Origin: Bacillota bacterium
GTDB taxonomy: Bacteria > Bacillota > Clostridia > Saccharofermentanales > Fastidiosipilaceae
Assembly (NCBI GenBank): GCA_030055235.1
Contig: JASGUW010000087.1
Coordinates: 1 to 50,447 of the forward strand
DNA: 50,447 nt
Direction: 5' to 3'
The translations under genes and the position numbers were made by a program. The notes beneath the pieces were generated by a model. It worked only from the letters and a program-made list of their open reading frames with translations. It was not told where the DNA came from and ran no database searches. Positions 1-9,318 of the stretch are shown here, piece by piece (the first letter of the stretch is position 1; every line of letters begins with the position of its first letter).

Positions 1-246
1 GACGAGCTCGACGAGCTCATCATGGAAGCCCGCACGAGCGATGATCAGGAATTCCGGAAGACCACCTATAAGGCCGCTCTGGACCGCATCATCGACTGGG
101 CAGTTGAGATTCCGACCTACCAGCGCCAGAACGCAGTTATCTTCAGCGCCGAGCGGGTCAACCTCGATACCCTGACCCCGGATATCACGACCTTCTGGGG
201 CTGGTCGAACGACATCGAGCTGCTCGAAATGCAGCCGGTCGACTAA
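1..246 (+). CDS. Peptide ABC transporter substrate-binding protein, C-terminal fragment
   Basis: The open frame runs in from the left edge and ends at TAA 244-246, so only the last ~81 residues are visible. The tail contains KAALDRIIDWAVEIPTYQRQ and ends around TTFWGWSNDIELLEM. This resembles the C-terminus of family-5 solute-binding proteins (OppA/DppA type), where the last helices are followed by a short strand with a W-G/W pair. It lies directly upstream of OppB/C/D/F-type genes in the same orientation, which is the normal order of an oligopeptide uptake operon. It would be the extracytoplasmic ligand-binding lipoprotein, but the N-terminus needed to confirm this is outside the window. Confidence 0.75.
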   Translation, partial: DELDELIMEARTSDDQEFRKTTYKAALDRIIDWAVEIPTYQRQNAVIFSAERVNLDTLTPDITTFWGWSNDIELLEMQPVD

Positions 247-271
247 AGACTCAAAGCTTAAGGAACCGTGT

Positions 272-302
272 GGGATCCGCAGCCCTGGCGGAAGCGGATC
301 CC
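272..302 (+). promoter_or_regulatory. Intergenic stem-loop between binding protein and permease genes
   Basis: GGGATCCGC at 272-280 is the exact reverse complement of GCGGATCCC at 294-302, with a 13-nt loop. No U-run follows, so it is unlikely to be a strong terminator. Stem-loops in this position commonly protect the abundant binding-protein mRNA from 3' decay or partially attenuate transcription into the permease genes; that role is inferred here. Confidence 0.55.
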
Positions 303-417
303 GCATCTCCAGTGACGTGAATGAGTCCCAGTTCGGAAGCATGCATGGGCCCGCGCTCTGCGGGCTCATGTTCTGCCCCGGATCCTCTCACTCCCCAAGT
401 TACGTGAAGGAAGACAC

Positions 418-1404
418 ATGAGACAATTCATTATCAAGCGGCTGCTGTGGGCAGTCATGATTCTGTTTTTGGTTGCGTTCGTGATATACCTCCTGATGCG
501 CGCGCTGCCGACATCCTATGTCGAAGCGATCGCCAGAGAACGCGCGGCCGCCCAAACCGGCATGAGCTACAAGCAGTGGCTTGATCAGCTCACGGCACTC
601 TACCGCCTTGATGTCCATCCCGTCATCGGCTTCTTTCACTGGGTGGGCAACGCCATCCGCGGCCAGTTTGGCACCAGCTGGCACTGGGGCGTCGATGTGG
701 TTCAGAAATTCCGGGATGTTGTGCCGGCCTCCATTATTCTGGGCGCCGCCGCCTTCGTGCTTGAGATCGTTATCGCGATCCCGCTCGGTATTCTGGCCGC
801 ACGCAAACAGTACTCGCTCACCGATTACACGGTGACCTTCATGGCCCTGATTGGCATCTCGCTGCCAACCTTCTTCGTTGCGACGATCCTCAAAATGGTC
901 TTTGCAGTGAATCTGGGCTGGCTCGATCTCTATGGCATGGTCAGCCGCGATCACCGCCGGATGACCGATATCCAGAAAGTTCTGGACATCGCCAGCCACA
1001 TGATCATGCCGGTTCTGACCATTGTCGTCATCAGCGTCGGATCGCTGATGCGCTATACCCGCACCAACATGCTTGAGGTGCTTAACGCTGACTATATTCG
1101 CACGGCTCGGGCGAAGGGACTGTCCGAGCGGCGCGTGATTAATTACCATGCCTTCCGCAACACGCTGATTCCGATTGTGACCATCGTGGGCGGCACCCTG
1201 CCGAGTCTCTTCTCCGGTGCTCTGATCACCGAGCAGCTCTTCCAGATACCCGGCATAGGCTGGATTTCCTATATCTCCATGACGCGTGGCGACATTCCCT
1301 TTACAATGTTCTACCTCTCGTTCATGGCCATACTGACGATGCTCGGCAACCTGATCTCGGACATTTTGTACGCCGTTGTCGACCCTCGGGTTCGCGTGAG
1401 TTAA
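418..1404 (+). CDS. Oligopeptide ABC transporter permease (OppB/DppB type)
   Basis: A 328-residue inner-membrane permease subunit for peptide import. The first TM segment lies at about residues 8-28 and five more follow. The C-terminal part carries the EAA loop around DYIRTARAKGLSERRVI, which docks on the ATPases, followed by the family-typical region FSGALITEQLFQIPGIGW. The length fits OppB/DppB (about 310-335). The ATG at 418 follows a GGAAG ribosome-binding site. It is the first of four co-directional genes (418-5604) and pairs with the next permease to form the channel. Between TM1 and TM2 is the usual periplasmic loop with RERAAAQTGMSYKQWL. The substrate could be peptides, nickel or another small solute; sequence alone does not decide this. 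Confidence 0.9.
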   Translation: MRQFIIKRLLWAVMILFLVAFVIYLLMRALPTSYVEAIARERAAAQTGMSYKQWLDQLTALYRLDVHPVIGFFHWVGNAIRGQFGTSWHWGVDVVQKFRDVVPASIILGAAAFVLEIVIAIPLGILAARKQYSLTDYTVTFMALIGISLPTFFVATILKMVFAVNLGWLDLYGMVSRDHRRMTDIQKVLDIASHMIMPVLTIVVISVGSLMRYTRTNMLEVLNADYIRTARAKGLSERRVINYHAFRNTLIPIVTIVGGTLPSLFSGALITEQLFQIPGIGWISYISMTRGDIPFTMFYLSFMAILTMLGNLISDILYAVVDPRVRVS

Positions 1405-1420
1405 GGGGAGGACGACTGAC

Positions 1421-3202
1421 TTGGCACAGGACACGCTGGATCGCGACCAGACAAACGCGACGCCCATCCCCAATCCGCCGCAGCAGGAAACGATTGCCCT
1501 CGACGACGAACGCCGTGTCAAGGTGCTGTCGCCGTCCATGCTGGTCTTCCGCCGCTTTATCCGCAACCGCCTGGCCATCCTCGGCGTTGCCATTCTGACG
1601 GTCATGACCTTTTTCTCGGTTGTCGGCCCCTTTATCTCACCCTATCGTCAGGATCAGGTCTTTACCCACGACGATATGGTCTATGCGGATTTCGCCGGCA
1701 TCATGATCAACGACACCTTCCGCTACACCATTAAGGAAGGTTCCAGCCTGAGCCCGGGCGCCCGCGCCCAGCTGACGCAGGCGGTCAACCGCGGCCAGGA
1801 TCGTTTTGAATACCGCGGCACCTCCTATGATCTCACCCGCATTCACGATGAAGCCTACGCCGTCACCCAGAATGCCGTCTACGGCTACGCCCTGCTCTTT
1901 GCCGGCCGCGTCATCCCCAGCTACGAAGAGGGTGTCGAGCCGGCCGAAGGCTTTGAGGCCGCGCTGAAGGAAGCCGCCGGAGACAAGGCCGAAAGCTTTA
2001 CCTTCGAGGGTGCGGTCTACGACCTCACCTACGAAGACCGTGAGGTAGCCATCACCGTGGCGGCGCCGGTCGCCCTCGCCTCCTACAATGTCGTGAACTT
2101 TGCGACGGCGGGGCAGAAAACCAGCTTCGCGTTCTCCCTGGCCGCCGAACAGACGCTCGCCGCCGCCCGGGAGGCAGGAGCGGCAGAAGGCAGCTTCACG
2201 GTCGACGGCAAAGATTACCGCATGGAAGTCGACGAAGCCGAAGCGATGATCTATGACGCCGCCAGTCCGGACGAGGCCTTTGCGTCGCTGTCCAAGTACA
2301 TTGTCCAGCCGGTCATGCCCGATGTCTTCATTGAGCCTGAGTTCAAGGAAGCTCTGCTGACGGCGGTCGAAGAAGGCGCCAAAGAGGTCGTCTGGGGTGA
2401 GGAAGACCCGGTCACCTACCGCATCCGCCGCGAAAACCTGCGCTGGAATGTCCGCGGACCGCGCAAGAGCCAGCTGGTTTCCTATTACCTCTCGCCCTCC
2501 TGGGAGCACTGGGTGGGGACCGACGGCAATGGCATGGACCTCCTGACCCGCCTGATGTACGGCGGCCGCATCTCACTGTCGATCGGCTTTGTCGTCGTCC
2601 TGATCTCGCTCCTGATCGGCGTCACCATGGGCGGCATCTCCGGCTACTTCGGCGGCTGGGTTGACATGCTGATCATGCGTGCGGTCGACGTCTTCTACTG
2701 CATCCCGACCTGGCCGATCCTGATCATCTTCGGCTCGGTCATGGATACCTACCGCGTCAACCCCTATGTCCGCCTGGTCTACCTGATGATGATCCTGGGC
2801 TTCCTGAGCTGGGCCGGCATCGCCCGCCTGGTGCGCGGCCAGATCCTTTCGCTGCGCGAACAGGAGTTCATGGTGGCGGCAGAGGCCAGCGGCCTTTCAG
2901 TCTACCGCCGTATCTTCAAGCACCTGGTGCCCAACGTCATCCCGCAGCTGATCATCATCGCGACGGGCACGCTCGGCAGCACCATCCTGACCGAATCGAC
3001 GCTCTCCTTCCTCGGCCTCGGCGTCAAGTATCCGATTGCCTCCTGGGGCAACATCATCACCGCCGTCAGCGATGTCAACGTCATGACGAACTATCTCTTC
3101 GTCTGGGTACCGGCTTCGCTTTGCATCGTCATCACCGTTCTCGGCTTCAACTTCGTCGGCGACGGCCTGCGCGATGCCTTCGATCCGAAGATGAAGCGCT
3201 GA
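1421..3202 (+). CDS. Oligopeptide ABC transporter permease (OppC/DppC type) with a large repeat-built insertion
   Basis: A 593-residue permease starting at TTG 1421 behind GGGGAGG. OppC/DppC proteins are usually about 280-310 residues. TM1 is at about 50-72. The normal permease core resumes at about residue 358 with the typical SPSWEHWVGTDGNGMDLLTRL, and the EAA loop is EASGLSVYRRIFKHLVPN (488-505). Between them sits a ~280-residue extracytoplasmic insertion. It contains four recurring units, each a short helix followed by a strand motif: DRFEYRGTSYDL (127-138), ESFTFEGAVYDL (191-202), GSFTVDGKDYRM (257-268) and KEVVWGEEDPVTYRI (321-335). The spacing is about 64-66 residues. The insertion lies where the binding protein docks, so it may add a ligand-capture or docking surface; this is inference. 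Confidence 0.88.
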   Translation: MAQDTLDRDQTNATPIPNPPQQETIALDDERRVKVLSPSMLVFRRFIRNRLAILGVAILTVMTFFSVVGPFISPYRQDQVFTHDDMVYADFAGIMINDTFRYTIKEGSSLSPGARAQLTQAVNRGQDRFEYRGTSYDLTRIHDEAYAVTQNAVYGYALLFAGRVIPSYEEGVEPAEGFEAALKEAAGDKAESFTFEGAVYDLTYEDREVAITVAAPVALASYNVVNFATAGQKTSFAFSLAAEQTLAAAREAGAAEGSFTVDGKDYRMEVDEAEAMIYDAASPDEAFASLSKYIVQPVMPDVFIEPEFKEALLTAVEEGAKEVVWGEEDPVTYRIRRENLRWNVRGPRKSQLVSYYLSPSWEHWVGTDGNGMDLLTRLMYGGRISLSIGFVVVLISLLIGVTMGGISGYFGGWVDMLIMRAVDVFYCIPTWPILIIFGSVMDTYRVNPYVRLVYLMMILGFLSWAGIARLVRGQILSLREQEFMVAAEASGLSVYRRIFKHLVPNVIPQLIIIATGTLGSTILTESTLSFLGLGVKYPIASWGNIITAVSDVNVMTNYLFVWVPASLCIVITVLGFNFVGDGLRDAFDPKMKR

Positions 3203-3220
3203 GAGGGGAGAGATTAAGAA

Positions 3221-4435
3221 ATGTTTGGCAAACGTAAGCGCAATGCAAACTATGTCTCAGGCCGTCAGATACGGCAGACTTCGCGGCACAACCGCCGCAT
3301 CACGCGCCAGCTGGAAGCCCAGAAAAAGCGCCGCAATGTGCCTGAGAGCGAATATCTGACCAAGATGCACGATCCCGACAACATTCTGGAGATCGACGAT
3401 CTGCACACCTATTTCTTCACGGACGCCGGTACGGTGAAGGCCGTCGACGGCGTGACCTTCAGTGTCCCGCGCGGCAAGACCGTCGGCGTCGTCGGTGAGT
3501 CCGGCTGCGGCAAGTCGGTGACCAGTCTTTCGGTCATGCAGCTGCTGCAGCGGCCCCAGGGTCAGGTGGTCTCAGGCGAAATTCGTCTGGCCGTAGGTGA
3601 CAAAGTCGTCGATATCGCCAAAATGCCGCTGTCGCGCATGGAGGAAATCCGCGGCAACGAGGTCTCCATGATCTTCCAGGAGCCGATGACCAGCCTGAAT
3701 CCGGTCTTCCGCATCGGCGACCAGATCGATGAGGTCATCGCCCTGCACAACCCGGAGATGTCCGCCGATGATGTCAGGCAGCGCACCATCGACATGCTCG
3801 ACCTGGTCAGTATCGCCAACTCCGAAGCGGTCTATAAAATGTACCCGCACCAGCTGTCGGGCGGCATGCGCCAGCGCGTCTGCATCGCCATCGCCCTGGC
3901 CTGCAACCCCTCGCTGATCATCGCCGACGAGCCGACGACGGCCCTCGACGTCACCATTCAAGCCCAGATCCTGGACATCCTGCGCCGCCTGAAGGACCAG
4001 ATCAATTCCTCCATCATGCTGATCACCCACGACCTGGGCGTCATCGCCGAGATGGCGGACCTGGTCGTCGTCATGTACGCCGGCCGCATCGTCGAGCTGG
4101 GCACGGCGCGTGAGGTCTTCAAGAACCCCAAACATCCCTACACCATCGGCCTGATGGCCTCCAAACCCGTGGTCTCACGGCGGGTGGAGCGCCTCTACTC
4201 GATCCCCGGCAATGTTCCGAACCCCATCAGCATGCCGGACTACTGCTATTTCCGCGACCGCTGCGACCGCGCCTATGAGCGCTGCTACGGCCCCTATCCG
4301 GGCATGTACCAGCTGACGGATACGCATAAAGTCGCCTGTTATCACTGCGAGGCCGCCGCCCAGCGCGTGGAGCACGTCCACTCGGTCGCCGGACTCGACG
4401 CTGAGCTCGTGGATGAGCTAGCTGCCGCCCGTTGA
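3221..4435 (+). CDS. Oligopeptide ABC transporter ATP-binding protein (OppD/DppD type)
   Basis: A 404-residue cytoplasmic ATPase that powers import through the two permeases upstream. Walker A is GESGCGKS (92-99), the ABC signature is LSGGMRQR (212-219), Walker B is SLIIADEP (231-238), and the switch His is in LITHDLG. The C-terminal oligopeptide-transporter domain has a cysteine group (C342, C348, C355, C373) of the type that binds an Fe-S cluster in some DppD proteins. The first ~48 residues form an unusual strongly basic extension (many Arg/Lys) before the ABC fold, longer than in standard OppD. The ATG at 3221 follows GAGGGGAGA. The gene begins 18 nt after the permease stop. Confidence 0.9.
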   Translation: MFGKRKRNANYVSGRQIRQTSRHNRRITRQLEAQKKRRNVPESEYLTKMHDPDNILEIDDLHTYFFTDAGTVKAVDGVTFSVPRGKTVGVVGESGCGKSVTSLSVMQLLQRPQGQVVSGEIRLAVGDKVVDIAKMPLSRMEEIRGNEVSMIFQEPMTSLNPVFRIGDQIDEVIALHNPEMSADDVRQRTIDMLDLVSIANSEAVYKMYPHQLSGGMRQRVCIAIALACNPSLIIADEPTTALDVTIQAQILDILRRLKDQINSSIMLITHDLGVIAEMADLVVVMYAGRIVELGTAREVFKNPKHPYTIGLMASKPVVSRRVERLYSIPGNVPNPISMPDYCYFRDRCDRAYERCYGPYPGMYQLTDTHKVACYHCEAAAQRVEHVHSVAGLDAELVDELAAAR

Positions 4436-4458
4436 GCCGGCGTCAGGGAGGAAGCCAG

Positions 4459-5604
4459 ATGGTGTCAAAAACGAGCACCCCAAACACCACGCCAGAAACC
4501 CGTGAAGAGCTGCGTCCCAGGCAGCCAAAGTCGATCACCGGTGAGCCGGTCATCGAAGTTCGTCACCTGAAAACCCATTTCCCGATCAAGGACGGCGTCC
4601 TGCAGCGCGTCGTCGGCCACGTCCGCGCGGTCGACGGGGTCTCCTTCAGTCTCTACCGCGGCATGACCATGGGCCTGGTCGGTGAGTCCGGCTGCGGGAA
4701 GACCACGGCCGGCCGCAGCATACTTCGCCTGACGCCTAAGACAGAGGGAGAAGTCCTCTTCAAGGGCCAGGATGTCTATGCCCTGAACCGCTCGGAGCTG
4801 CGCTCCCTGCGCCCCAAGATGCAGATCATCTTCCAGGACCCTTACTCCAGCCTGTCGCCGCGTCTGCCGGTAGGTGAAATTATAGGCGAAGCTGCGCGCG
4901 AGCACCGCATTGTCCCTCCTGAGGAATTTGACGACTACATCGATCGCATCATGCAGAACTGCGGCCTGCAGAGCTACCACCGCGACCGCTACCCGCACGA
5001 GTTCTCCGGCGGCCAGCGCCAGCGCATCTGCATCGCCCGCGCGCTTGCCCTGAACCCGGAATTCGTCGTCTGCGACGAGCCGGTGTCGGCGCTCGACGTG
5101 TCGATCCAGGCCCAGATCATCAATCTGCTGATGGATCTGCAGGACCAGTACGAGCTGACCTACCTCTTCATCTCCCACGACCTCTCGGTCGTCGAGCATA
5201 TCTCCGACACCGTCGGCGTCATGTATCTGGGCGACATCGTCGAGTTCGCGTCGAAGGAAGACATCTTCGCCTACCCGCTCCACCCCTACACAGAGGCCCT
5301 CTTCAGCGCCATCCCGATTCCGGATCCGGATATCAGCCGCGATCGCATCCTGCTCGAAGGCACGGTGCCGTCGCCGGCGAATCCGCCGCCGGGCTGCAAG
5401 TTCCACACCCGCTGCCCGCGTGTCAAGGACATCTGCCGCAGCCAGGTGCCGCCGGTCTATGAAGCCGCGGCGGGCCACCGCGTCGCCTGCCACCTCTATG
5501 CCGGCTGTCCGGTGGTGGAGGACGAGGCCGCGGCGCCGGTACTCCTCGGCGAGCACGAGCACAATGTGAAGGGGCCGGGCAGCAGCGCGGACGCAGAAAC
5601 CTGA
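4459..5604 (+). CDS. Oligopeptide ABC transporter ATP-binding protein (OppF/DppF type)
   Basis: The second ATPase of the importer, 381 residues from ATG 4459. That start is preferred over the upstream TTG (4432) because GGGAGG at 4446-4451 sits 7 nt before it. Motifs are GESGCGKT (Walker A, about residues 75-82), FSGGQRQR (signature), [13 protein letters not shown] (Walker B) and a switch His in FISHDLS. The family C-terminal region with GCKFHTRCP follows, again Cys-rich. It lies 23 nt downstream of the OppD stop, so the two ATPases are cotranscribed. OppF proteins form a heterodimer with OppD; both sites look intact. Confidence 0.9.
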   Translation: MVSKTSTPNTTPETREELRPRQPKSITGEPVIEVRHLKTHFPIKDGVLQRVVGHVRAVDGVSFSLYRGMTMGLVGESGCGKTTAGRSILRLTPKTEGEVLFKGQDVYALNRSELRSLRPKMQIIFQDPYSSLSPRLPVGEIIGEAAREHRIVPPEEFDDYIDRIMQNCGLQSYHRDRYPHEFSGGQRQRICIARALALNPEFVVCDEPVSALDVSIQAQIINLLMDLQDQYELTYLFISHDLSVVEHISDTVGVMYLGDIVEFASKEDIFAYPLHPYTEALFSAIPIPDPDISRDRILLEGTVPSPANPPPGCKFHTRCPRVKDICRSQVPPVYEAAAGHRVACHLYAGCPVVEDEAAAPVLLGEHEHNVKGPGSSADAET

Positions 5605-5607
5605 CGA

Positions 5608-5976
5608 ATGACAGGCGGGCGGAAGAAACGCCGTCTCTTCGCGGACTATGAGGACGACGGCCGGACGATCGCTCCGATGGATCTCGACGGCATGCCGGAA
5701 CGGGCGGGCGGGAGCCGGCTCTTCGACATGCCGTTTCGTCTGCCCCACGGCGCCGCCCGCGTGCGCCGCGAAGAGGCAGAAGCCCGCCGCCTGGCCGAGC
5801 GTGAGGCAGCTGCCCGCAACGAGCTCGATCGCCTCCAGCAGCCGCCGCTCACCCGGCGCGAAAGCCTCAGCCTCTTCCTGAACGCCATGCTCGCAGGCCT
5901 GGCGATCGCTTCCGTCTACCTGATCGTCTTCGCCCTCTTCTTTCTCTTTGTCTGGTTTGTCTGGCTGCGCCGCTAA
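5608..5976 (+). CDS. Small membrane protein of unknown function
   Basis: A 122-residue protein starting 3 nt after the OppF stop and ending 4 nt before the next ATG, so it is probably translationally coupled to both. The N-terminal ~85 residues are charged, with a basic start (GGRKKRRLF) and a predicted helical stretch rich in Arg/Glu (VRREEAEARRLAEREAAARNELDRL). Residues ~92-118 form one hydrophobic TM segment (LAGLAIASVYLIVFALFFLFVW), followed by WLRR. This suggests a tail-anchored protein with a cytosolic domain. I do not recognise a family. Position alone links it to the transporter or to the transglutaminase-like protein downstream. Confidence 0.65.
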   Translation: MTGGRKKRRLFADYEDDGRTIAPMDLDGMPERAGGSRLFDMPFRLPHGAARVRREEAEARRLAEREAAARNELDRLQQPPLTRRESLSLFLNAMLAGLAIASVYLIVFALFFLFVWFVWLRR

Positions 5977-5980
5977 TAGC

Positions 5981-8032
5981 ATGATTTCTGCGAAGTTCCT
6001 CGACGCCCTCTGGCAGACCGCCCGGGCGTCGGGTCGACCGCTGCCTGCGGCGCCGTGCCTGCGCGCCGTCTTCACCGCCGGCCTGTCGCTCACCGATGCC
6101 GCCTGGCTCGACGAGGCAGCCGTGACCGAGCTCTTCAACGCGACCGCGGCCGCACTGGCCGCCGCCCCCTGGCGCGACGAACTCACCGACGCCGATATCT
6201 GGCACTACATCCTGCAGCCGCGCGTCAATGAGGAGGCGCTGCTGCCGCACCGTTCGGAGCTGCAGCGCCAGCTGCAGCCCCTGCTCACTTCGTCCGCCAC
6301 CCGTACCGAGGCCGCCCTGGCCATCAACCGCTGGTGTGCCGAGCGTGTCCACTACGAGGCGAGTGACAGCCGCTGCCTGGACCCGCTGTCCGTGCTGCGG
6401 CGCGGCCGCGGCCGCTGCGGCGAGGAATCGACACTGCTGGTCGCCTGCCTGCGGGCCGCCGGAATTCCCGCGCGCCAGGTCTATGCGCCGCGCTGGCTAC
6501 ATGTCAACGATAACCACGCCTGGGTGGAAGTGCGGACGGATGAATTCTGGCACTATCTGGGCGCCTGTGAGCCGGAACCCTGGCTCGATCACGCCTGGTT
6601 TGACCAGGCGGCCCGGCTGGCACCGCTGGTGGTGGCGCGGCGCTTTGGCTTTGCGGCCGCGCCGGACCCGGAGGCGGAGCTGCGTCTGCCCGTGCGCGGG
6701 CTGGCGGCTGACCTGCTCGGGGTGACCGAGCGCTACGCCGAAACCCGGCCCGTGTCCCTGCGCCTGACCCTGCCGCCCGACACCCTGCACGTAGCCGTCG
6801 AGCCGCTGCTGCCGAACTGGGGGCAGCTGGCCCCGCTGGCCCAGTTCGATGTCGATCCGGCTGCGGCGCGGCTCGACCTGCGCCTGGGCGGCTGCGGGCT
6901 CCTGCTGCGCGTGGTCTGTACGCGCGCGTCAGGGCGGGAGGTGCGTGAGCTGTCACTGGCGGCGGGCCTGGAGCCAGTGGAGCTGGCAGTCGATTTCACG
7001 CAGGCAGTGTCCGCGCCAGAGGGCTGGCGCCGCTGGGACTTCGAGCTGCCGCTGCTGGCCCCGGCTACCCCCTGGCCGCCCGTCGTGCCGGACGCGCAGC
7101 CCGATTCCAGCCAGAATGCCGAGCAGCCGCCGACGGCGAATGACGCCTGCGATTATCCGCTGGCCCAGGAGGGGGAAGAGGCACTGGTCACCCTGATTCG
7201 TCGCGAGGCCGGCGACCGGACCCCGGACTGGCTGGCCTTGCTCGAGCAGGACGAGAGCGGCCTCTACGCCCGCATGCTGCGCCAGCTGCGCGCCAAGGAC
7301 CTGGTCGACACCGATCCTCTCTGCCTGGTGGAGCGGGCCGCTCTCTGGCGGGAGGACAGTCGGCTGGTCGGGCTCGAGCCCAGGGAGGTCGACGCATATG
7401 CGCTCGGCCTGCGGGTAGCCGACGAGATGCTGCTGCCCTTCGGTGCGTTGCTGCCGATCCCGCTGGAGTCGTATGTCGATGCCGAGCGAGAATGGGCCGA
7501 AGGGCGGGAGGCAGCGGCGCGCTGGCTGCCGCCGGCCCTGCTGCTGGCGGCGGGGCGAGGCAACCGCCGTTCGGTGGACCTGCTGGCGGTGGCGCTGGCG
7601 CGGCGCTCGGGATGGGCGGCGCGGCTTGGCCCGAGCGACGGGCGCCCGGAGTTCTGGGTCGACGGGGCCTGGTGCCGGCTGGACGCGCTCCCGGTCGGGG
7701 CGCCGGGAGAGCTCACGATCGGCTTCCGGAGCGCAGATCCGGGGCTGCGGGAGCTGGTGGCGGACTTCGCATGCCATCTTGTTCAGCATGAAAACTTTGG
7801 GATCGCCAGGCTCGGCGCGGACGGATTCTATGAGGCCGTCGATCTGGAGTTCCGGCACTTGGACGGCCGGCTCGTCGCAGCATTTGCGGCGGGCAGCTAC
7901 CGGCTGACGCTGGTGCAGCGGACAGTGGCGGTGGTCACGGGCGTGTGGCTGGATTTCGCAATAAAAAATGGAGAAAGAAAAGAGATCGCCATCGAAGTCG
8001 ATGACGATCTCCTGCGGCTCTTTGCCGGTTGA
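5981..8032 (+). CDS. Transglutaminase-like domain protein
   Basis: A 683-residue protein from ATG 5981, 4 nt after the preceding stop; an in-frame TTG at 5948 would overlap the upstream gene and is less likely. The transglutaminase core lies at about residues 110-205. The nucleophile is Cys146 in RGRCGEES and the catalytic His is His179 in NDNHAWVEV. The third site is LGACEPEP in place of the usual Asp motif, as in the bacterial subgroup with this signature. Middle residues (~240-400) look like beta-sandwich domains. The C-terminal third has a degenerate echo of the core (GRGNRRSVDLLAVALARR, then EFWVDGAWCRLDAL) without the Cys and His. No signal peptide is visible, so a cytosolic role in peptide or amide cleavage fits its place after a peptide importer. 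Confidence 0.8.
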   Translation: MISAKFLDALWQTARASGRPLPAAPCLRAVFTAGLSLTDAAWLDEAAVTELFNATAAALAAAPWRDELTDADIWHYILQPRVNEEALLPHRSELQRQLQPLLTSSATRTEAALAINRWCAERVHYEASDSRCLDPLSVLRRGRGRCGEESTLLVACLRAAGIPARQVYAPRWLHVNDNHAWVEVRTDEFWHYLGACEPEPWLDHAWFDQAARLAPLVVARRFGFAAAPDPEAELRLPVRGLAADLLGVTERYAETRPVSLRLTLPPDTLHVAVEPLLPNWGQLAPLAQFDVDPAAARLDLRLGGCGLLLRVVCTRASGREVRELSLAAGLEPVELAVDFTQAVSAPEGWRRWDFELPLLAPATPWPPVVPDAQPDSSQNAEQPPTANDACDYPLAQEGEEALVTLIRREAGDRTPDWLALLEQDESGLYARMLRQLRAKDLVDTDPLCLVERAALWREDSRLVGLEPREVDAYALGLRVADEMLLPFGALLPIPLESYVDAEREWAEGREAAARWLPPALLLAAGRGNRRSVDLLAVALARRSGWAARLGPSDGRPEFWVDGAWCRLDALPVGAPGELTIGFRSADPGLRELVADFACHLVQHENFGIARLGADGFYEAVDLEFRHLDGRLVAAFAAGSYRLTLVQRTVAVVTGVWLDFAIKNGERKEIAIEVDDDLLRLFAG

Positions 8033-8034
8033 GC

Positions 8035-8970
8035 TCAGCTCATGGGGCGTTCGTCGATGACGACGCCGTCACACATGTAGTCGTGGATGCCCTGACGTTT
8101 GTCGTTGACGAGAATCATGATGGCGGAGACGATGGTGGTGATGCCGCCCGAGAGCGAGGAGAGCAACCCGAGGCCGACGAACTGGCGCAGGAAGATGCTG
8201 CCGCGCGAGAGTGTGTAGCCACTGGTGCTGACGGGGCGGAGCTTGAGGACCATCTTGCCCGGGGTGCGGCCGCCGGTGAAGAGCGGCACGATGGACATGT
8301 AGAGCATGCTGATGATGAACAGGACCACGGACAGAACGAAGAAATTTCCGATCATGCTGAAGGTGAGCTCAAATATGGGCTCGGAGAAAGGGTTTTCTGT
8401 GTAGCCGCGGTAGCGTTCGAAGGCGCTCCAGTCGGTCTCTCTGAGCTTGTTGATGGTGCTCATCGAGTAGATGGTGGCGATGATGACGGACGGGATGGAG
8501 AGGAAGAGCCCGTCCAGCAGGTAGGCGCCGAAGCGGCGGCCCTTGGAGGCGAGCCTGACATAGCGGCGGGTCTGGTCGGGATACTCGAGCAGCATGACGG
8601 GGTCGGCGGCGGGTGTGTAGGGCGGTGGATAGCCGCCGGGCTGTCCGGTGTACGGCTGCTGGGTGTACTGGGGCTGCTGCTGGTAGCCGCCCGGCTGCCC
8701 GGTGTACTGCGGCTGCTGATAGCCGCCCGGCTGCTGGGTGTACTGCTGCTGCTGGTAGCCACCGGGCTGCTGGGTGTACTGGGGCTGCTGCGGGTAACCG
8801 CCCGGCTGCTGGGTGTACTGTGGCTGCTGCTCATAGCCGCCCGGCTGCCCGGAGTACTGAGGCTGCTGATAGCTGTTTGGCTGTCCCTGATCCGCCGGCA
8901 TGGGGCTGCCGTTTGACGGACTTGCTTGTGTCTCCGAAGCGTCGGGATTGGGTTGCTGATCGTAATTCAT
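8035..8970 (-). CDS. RDD family membrane protein with Gln/Pro/Tyr-rich N-terminal repeats
   Basis: 311 residues from ATG 8970 (MNYDQQPNP), preceded on the minus strand by AAAGG; an upstream in-frame ATG at 9012 has no better site. Residues ~35-120 are imperfect repeats of QPQYTQQPGGY type. The C-terminal ~170 residues form an RDD domain with an R-R-F-G-A-YLLDG start, TM segments around FLSIPSVIIATIYSM and FFVLSVVLFIISMLYMSIV, then RTPGKMVLKL and the closing segments. RDD proteins are polytopic membrane proteins of mixed or unknown function, some linked to ion transport. The low-complexity N-terminus should be cytosolic and flexible. It converges on the transglutaminase gene with 2 nt between the stops. 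Confidence 0.82.
   Translation of the reverse strand: MNYDQQPNPDASETQASPSNGSPMPADQGQPNSYQQPQYSGQPGGYEQQPQYTQQPGGYPQQPQYTQQPGGYQQQQYTQQPGGYQQPQYTGQPGGYQQQPQYTQQPYTGQPGGYPPPYTPAADPVMLLEYPDQTRRYVRLASKGRRFGAYLLDGLFLSIPSVIIATIYSMSTINKLRETDWSAFERYRGYTENPFSEPIFELTFSMIGNFFVLSVVLFIISMLYMSIVPLFTGGRTPGKMVLKLRPVSTSGYTLSRGSIFLRQFVGLGLLSSLSGGITTIVSAIMILVNDKRQGIHDYMCDGVVIDERPMS
8610..8870 (-). repeat. Coding tandem repeats in the RDD gene
   Basis: Imperfect 30-36 bp units encode Q-Q-P-Q-Y-T-Q/G-Q-P-G-G-Y repeats. Unit lengths vary in multiples of three, so the frame is kept. Such arrays change copy number readily. Confidence 0.8.
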
Positions 8971-9043
8971 CTGTGTAGCCTTTCCGTGAATGACACCTTC
9001 TGGGCGCTTCACTCATAACTGTTAAATGGATAAGCGTCCTCTA

Positions 9044-9049
9044 ATTATA
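9044..9049 (-). promoter_or_regulatory. Possible -10 element for the RDD gene
   Basis: The minus strand reads TATAAT here, 74 nt upstream of the RDD start. A matching -35 is not convincing (GAGACA at 9065-9070, 15-nt spacer). Confidence 0.35.
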
Positions 9050-9273
9050 CTCCATGTCCTCGTTGTCTCTCGGATCCTGGCAGATGGGTGCCATTTTCAT
9101 GCAGAAGAGTAACGCTTTCAGATTACAGATTAAAGAGAATAACATGAAAATATGGGAAGCCTGGATGCAGGCAGTCGGAAATGCGGTGAACGACTCTGCT
9201 CCATCAAGCTATAGGAAACGTCTGGCGTAATGTGACCATACAAACAATGATACGCAAACGAGCGGCTTGCAGT

Positions 9274-9304
9274 TTCGAAGATGCATGAGACTGTCATCTT
9301 CGAA
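9274..9304. repeat. 10-bp perfect inverted repeat
   Basis: TTCGAAGATG (9274-9283) and CATCTTCGAA (9295-9304) flank an 11-nt loop. It lies in the gene-free region between the RDD gene and the first 71-bp array. No U-run follows. Its function is unknown. Confidence 0.6.
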
Positions 9305-9318
9305 TATTCATTACCTAT

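Noticed and set aside
400-1605. Long antisense ORFs opposite real genes (e.g. 400-1605, 4465-6186, 24765-26678, 31670-32911)
   Set aside because: GC-rich third positions leave long open frames on the opposite strand. The overlapped genes have clear motifs; the antisense frames have none.
8029-8916. Plus-strand ORF over the RDD gene
   Set aside because: Low-complexity shadow of the Gln/Pro repeats; the minus strand encodes a recognisable RDD domain.
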